From Comamonas sp. (lineage in GTDB: Bacteria > Pseudomonadota > Gammaproteobacteria > Burkholderiales > Burkholderiaceae_C), in assembly GCA_028690035.1 (NCBI GenBank), contig JAQVCA010000004.1, positions 124,001-188,000 of the forward strand: 64,000 bases of DNA, read 5' to 3'. A program made the translations under genes and the position numbers. Positions 60,083-64,000 of the stretch are shown in pieces. The notes beneath the pieces are model-generated. The model saw only the letters and a list, made by a program, of their open reading frames with translations. It was not told where the DNA came from and searched no databases. Every line of letters begins with the position of its first letter. Positions within the stretch are counted from its first letter, which is position 1.

Positions 60083-61543
60083 ATGCAAGAGTTTTTGAAT
60101 TTCATCAATGGCGAGTACGTGCGCAACACCAGCGGTAAAACGTTCCCCGATACCAACCCCGTTAATGGCCAGATCATCGGCAACATTTACGAAGCCGGTG
60201 AGGTGGAAGTCAATGCCGCCGTGGCCGCCGCCAAAGCCGCGCTCAAGGGCGACTGGGGCCGCCTGTCGGTGGCCGAGCGCTGCAAGCTGCTGGACGCCGT
60301 GGCCGGTGAGATCAACCGCCGCTTTGACGACTTCCTGCAGGCCGAAATTGCCGACACCGGCAAGCCGCACCACCTGGCCTCGCACGTGGACATTCCACGC
60401 GGCGCCGCCAACTTCCAAATCTTCATCGACACCATCAAGAGCACCTCCACCGAGTCGTTCAACATGCGCACGCCCGACGGCAAAACCGCATTGAGCTACG
60501 GCGTGCGCGTGCCACGCGGTGTGATCGCCGTGGTCTGCCCCTGGAACCTGCCGCTGCTGCTCATGACCTGGAAAGTCGGCCCCGCGCTGGCCTGCGGCAA
60601 CACCGTGGTGGTCAAGCCTTCCGAAGAAACCCCCGCCACCGCCACGCTGCTGGGCGAGGTGATGAATGCCGTGGGTATGCCCAAGGGCGTGTACAACGTG
60701 GTGCACGGTTTTGGCCCCGGCTCGGCCGGTGAATTCCTCACCAAGCACCCCGACGTGAACGGCATCACCTTCACCGGCGAAACGCGCACCGGCACCGCCA
60801 TCATGAAGGCCGCCGCCGACGGCGTGCGCCCCGTGTCGCTGGAAATGGGTGGCAAGAACGCTGCCGTGGTGTTTGCCGATTGCGACTTCCAGGTGGCCAT
60901 CGATACGCTCACCCGTTCGTGCTTTGAGAACGCTGGCCAAGTGTGCCTGGGCACCGAGCGCGTGTACGTGGAGCGCCCGATTTTTGAGAAAGTGGTTGCC
61001 GCCCTGAAAGAGCGTGCCGAAGCCATGAAGCCCGGCCTGCCCTTTGACCACGACACCAAGATTGGCCCGCTGATCAGCAAAAAACACCAGACCAAGGTGC
61101 TGGGCCTGTACAAAACCGCCAAGGACGAAGGCGCCACCATCGTTACCGGCGGCGGCATCCCTGACATGCCCGAGGCGCTGAAAGATGGCTCTTGGGTGCA
61201 GCCCACCATCTGGACGGGCCTGCCCGAAACCGCCACCGTGGTGACCGAAGAAATCTTTGGCCCCTGCTGCCACATCAGCCCCTTTGACAGCGAAGAGGAA
61301 GTGCTGGGCAAAGTCAACGCCAACCGCTACGGCCTGGCCACCGCCATCTTCACGCAAGACATTGCGCGCGCCAACCGCCTGGCGCACCAGATCGAAGTGG
61401 GCCTGTGCTGGATCAACGCCTGGTTCCTGCGCGATCTGCGCACGCCGTTTGGTGGCTCCAAGCAGTCGGGCATTGGCCGTGAAGGCGGCGTGCACTCGCT
61501 GGAGTTCTACACCGAGCTGCGCAACGTGATGGTGAAGTTCTAA
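60083..61543 (+). CDS. dmpC: 2-hydroxymuconic semialdehyde dehydrogenase
   Basis: MQEFLNFINGEYVRNTSGKTF; ALDH motifs VSLEMGGKNAAVVFADCD, FENAGQVCLGTERVYVE. Confidence 0.96.
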   Translation: MQEFLNFINGEYVRNTSGKTFPDTNPVNGQIIGNIYEAGEVEVNAAVAAAKAALKGDWGRLSVAERCKLLDAVAGEINRRFDDFLQAEIADTGKPHHLASHVDIPRGAANFQIFIDTIKSTSTESFNMRTPDGKTALSYGVRVPRGVIAVVCPWNLPLLLMTWKVGPALACGNTVVVKPSEETPATATLLGEVMNAVGMPKGVYNVVHGFGPGSAGEFLTKHPDVNGITFTGETRTGTAIMKAAADGVRPVSLEMGGKNAAVVFADCDFQVAIDTLTRSCFENAGQVCLGTERVYVERPIFEKVVAALKERAEAMKPGLPFDHDTKIGPLISKKHQTKVLGLYKTAKDEGATIVTGGGIPDMPEALKDGSWVQPTIWTGLPETATVVTEEIFGPCCHISPFDSEEEVLGKVNANRYGLATAIFTQDIARANRLAHQIEVGLCWINAWFLRDLRTPFGGSKQSGIGREGGVHSLEFYTELRNVMVKF

Positions 61544-61554
61544 GCCAATTTTTA

Positions 61555-61600
61555 AGCAAAATTGGCCTCAAACCCTTACCAGACAAGCGCAAGCAGCTAT
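61555..61600. repeat. Palindromic repeat family copy I (right half)
   Basis: GGCCTCAAACCCTTACCAGACAAGCGCAAGCAGCTAT, parallels copy H. Confidence 0.75.
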
Positions 61601-61631
61601 TAAACCCATAGCATTCAAGAGAGCCACACCC

Positions 61632-62498
61632 ATGACGGACACCGCCCCCAACCCCGAGATCGGCCAGAGCATCACCGCCGCAGGCATCCGCACCAACTAC
61701 CACGACAGTGGTGGCGCTGGCGCCCCGGTGCTGCTCATCCACGGCTCGGGGCCGGGCGTGTCGGCCTGGGCCAACTGGCGCCTGGTCATGCCCGCGCTGG
61801 CGCAGCAGGCGCGCGTGATTGCGCCCGACATGGTGGGCTTTGGCTACACCGAGCGCCCGCAAGATTTTGTCTACACCATGGACGCCTGGGTGCGCCAGGC
61901 CGTGGGCCTGCTCGATGCCCTGGGCATTGAGCGCACCGACCTGGTGGGCAACTCGTTTGGCGGCGGTCTGGCGCTGGCGTTGGCCATTGCCCACCCCGAG
62001 CGCGTGCGCCGCCTGGTGCTGATGGGCAGCGTGGGCGTGCCCTTTGCCATCACGCCCGGGCTGGACGCTGTGTGGGGCTACACCCCGTCGGTGGAGAACA
62101 TGCGCGCCATCATGGATTACTTCGCCTTCAACCAGGGCCTGATGAGCGACGACCTGGCGCGCCTGCGCTTTGAGGCCAGCGCCCGCCCCGGCGTGCAAGA
62201 GTCTTACGCCGCCATGTTCCCCGCCCCGCGCCAGCGCTGGATTGAAGCGCTGGCCAGCGCCGAGGCCGACATCCGCGCCCTGCCGCACCAAGCCCTGGTC
62301 ATCCATGGCCGCGAAGACCGCGTGATCCCGCTGAGCACCTCGCTGACGTTGTCCAGCTGGATTCAGCGCTCCCAACTGCACGTGTACGGCCAATGCGGCC
62401 ACTGGACGCAAATTGAACACGCCGCGCGCTTTGCCCGCTTGGTGGGCGACTTCCTTGCTGAAGCGCACCCCGACGAGCCGCTGCCGCTGCAGCCCTGA
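61632..62498 (+). CDS. dmpD: 2-hydroxymuconate semialdehyde hydrolase
   Basis: VLLIHGSGPGVSAWANWR; LVGNSFGGGLALALAI; VIHGREDRVIPL. Confidence 0.95.
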   Translation: MTDTAPNPEIGQSITAAGIRTNYHDSGGAGAPVLLIHGSGPGVSAWANWRLVMPALAQQARVIAPDMVGFGYTERPQDFVYTMDAWVRQAVGLLDALGIERTDLVGNSFGGGLALALAIAHPERVRRLVLMGSVGVPFAITPGLDAVWGYTPSVENMRAIMDYFAFNQGLMSDDLARLRFEASARPGVQESYAAMFPAPRQRWIEALASAEADIRALPHQALVIHGREDRVIPLSTSLTLSSWIQRSQLHVYGQCGHWTQIEHAARFARLVGDFLAEAHPDEPLPLQP

Positions 62499-62534
62499 AC
62501 GACTTTTCTGAACACCCTCGCCAAAGGAACCCCC

Positions 62535-63323
62535 ATGACCATGACCCCTGCCTTGATCGAGCAACTGGGCGACGAGCTGTACCAAGCGCTGACGCAGCGC
62601 CAGATGCTCGAGCCGCTGACCAACCGCCACGCCGACATCACCATCGAAGACGCCTACGCCATCCAGCAAAAAATGCTGGCACGCCGCTTGGCCGCCGGTG
62701 AAAAAGTGGTGGGCAAGAAAATTGGCGTGACCAGCCAGGCCGTGATGAACATGCTGGGCGTGTTCCAGCCCGACTTTGGCTGGCTCACCGATGGCATGGT
62801 GTTCAACGAAGGCGAGGCCGTGCCCGCCAACACGCTCATCCAACCCAAGGCCGAGGGCGAGATTGCCTTCGTGCTGAAGAAAACCCTCAAAGGCCCGGGC
62901 GTCACCGCCGCCGACGTGCTGGCCGCCACCGAAGGCGTGATGGCCTGCTTTGAAATCGTCGATTCGCGCATCCGCGACTGGAAGATCAAGATTCAAGACA
63001 CCGTGGCCGACAACGCCAGCTGCGGCGTGTTCGTGCTGGGTGACCGCCTGGTCGATCCGCGCGACGTGGACCTGGGCACCTGCGGCATGGTGCTGGAAAA
63101 GAACGGCGAAATCGTTGCCACCGGCGCTGGCGCTGCGGCCCTGGGCCACCCCGCCAACGCCGTGGCCTGGCTGGCCAACACGCTGGGCCGCCTGGGCATT
63201 GCGCTGGAAGCGGGTGAAGTGGTGCTGTCGGGCTCGCTGGGCATCATGGTGCCGGTGCAAGCGGGCGACAACCTGCGCGTGACCATTGGCGGCATCGGCG
63301 GCTGCTCGGTGCGCTTCGTTTAA
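62535..63323 (+). CDS. dmpE: 2-oxopent-4-enoate (2-hydroxypenta-2,4-dienoate) hydratase
   Basis: EDAYAIQQKMLARRLAAGEKVVGKKIGVTSQAVMNMLGVFQPDFG; follows dmpD. Confidence 0.95.
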   Translation: MTMTPALIEQLGDELYQALTQRQMLEPLTNRHADITIEDAYAIQQKMLARRLAAGEKVVGKKIGVTSQAVMNMLGVFQPDFGWLTDGMVFNEGEAVPANTLIQPKAEGEIAFVLKKTLKGPGVTAADVLAATEGVMACFEIVDSRIRDWKIKIQDTVADNASCGVFVLGDRLVDPRDVDLGTCGMVLEKNGEIVATGAGAAALGHPANAVAWLANTLGRLGIALEAGEVVLSGSLGIMVPVQAGDNLRVTIGGIGGCSVRFV

Positions 63324-63333
63324 GGAGCACGGC

Positions 63334-64000
63334 ATGGACTTGCAACTCAGCGGCAAACGCGCCCTGGTCACCGGCTCCACCGCAGGCATTGGCTTTGCCA
63401 TTGCCACCGAGCTGGCGCGCGAAGGCGTGGCCGTGGTGCTCAATGGCCGCAGCAACGAGCGTGTAGCCCAGGCCGTGCAGCGCCTGCTGACTGCCGTGCC
63501 GCAGGCCCAGGTGCGCGGCGTGGCCGCCGATGTGGCCAGCGCCGCCGGTTGTGAGCTGCTGGCCCAGGCCAGCGCGGGTGTGGACATTCTGGTGAACAAC
63601 TTCGGCATCTTCGATCCGCAGCCCTTCGAGGCCATCGACGACGCCCAGTGGCAGCGCTTTTTTGATGCCAACGTGATGAGCGGCGTGCGCCTGACGCGCG
63701 CGCTGCTGCCCGCCATGCAAGCCGCAGGCTGGGGCCGCGTGGTGTTCATCAACAGCGAGTCGGGCGTGAACCCGCCCACCGAAATGGTGCATTACGGCAT
63801 GAGCAAGGCGGCGCAGCTGTCCGTCTCGCGCGGGCTGGCGCAGCACTGCGCAGGCACGGGCGTGACGGTGAACGCCGTGCTGCCCGGCCCGACCCGCACC
63901 GAGGGCGTGGGCGATTTCTTCGCCAAGCTGGCCGCCGACCAGGGCGTGGACCTGGCCGAGGCCGAGCAGCGCTTTTTCACCAATGCACGCCCCACCTCGC
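63334..64000 (+). CDS. SDR-family oxidoreductase, truncated at window end
   Basis: Open frame from ATG 63334: MDLQLSGKRALVTGSTAGIGFAIATELAREG...ILVNNFGIF...NSESGVNPPTEMVHYGMSKAA (YxxxK). Confidence 0.92.
   Translation, partial: MDLQLSGKRALVTGSTAGIGFAIATELAREGVAVVLNGRSNERVAQAVQRLLTAVPQAQVRGVAADVASAAGCELLAQASAGVDILVNNFGIFDPQPFEAIDDAQWQRFFDANVMSGVRLTRALLPAMQAAGWGRVVFINSESGVNPPTEMVHYGMSKAAQLSVSRGLAQHCAGTGVTVNAVLPGPTRTEGVGDFFAKLAADQGVDLAEAEQRFFTNARPTS

Noticed and set aside
60060-60090. CAGAGCTATG at the dmpC start as another repeat end
   Set aside because: Only the terminal AGCTATG matches; the inner conserved AGCG and AAACC parts are absent.
61413-63779. 788-aa antisense ORF opposite dmpC/D/E and the SDR
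   Set aside because: Antisense shadow; sense-strand proteins are clear family members.

Overview
High-GC bacterial chromosome segment with no transposase, phage or CRISPR. Gene content and order suggest Comamonadaceae/Burkholderiales (inference). Left part: housekeeping genes (rsmE, birA, topB, yajC-secD-secF, uppP, dinG). Centre: a probable replication-origin domain. A ~0.8 kb AT-rich gap after dinG (about 19.34-20.17 kb) holds five exact TTATNCACA DnaA boxes and two DnaA-trio-like tracts, each next to a box. Downstream lie rdgC, mnmG, rsmG, parA and parB, with at least five parS-like palindromes (TGTTYCACGTGRAACA type) at 23.9-32.6 kb. Then come tRNA-Thr(GGT), serA, an FtsX/LolD-type ABC exporter with adaptor, a CaiB-type CoA transferase, an AlbA_2-type ATPase, a metH N-terminal module, pckG, gldA and uspA. 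Right part: a phenol meta-cleavage cluster with GntR and DmpR/AphR-type regulators, a sigma-54 promoter with UASs, dmpKLMNOP, a LysR + ABM insertion, then dmpQ, dmpB, dmpC, dmpD, dmpE and an SDR running off the edge. The most unusual pattern is an 80-bp imperfect palindrome (outer ends near ATAGCTG...CAGCTAT). It occurs as four full intergenic copies, one apparent full copy inside the topB reading frame, and at least four half copies. Some copies supply stop or start codons of neighbouring genes. All calls come from reading the sequence and the supplied ORFs; no database search was run.
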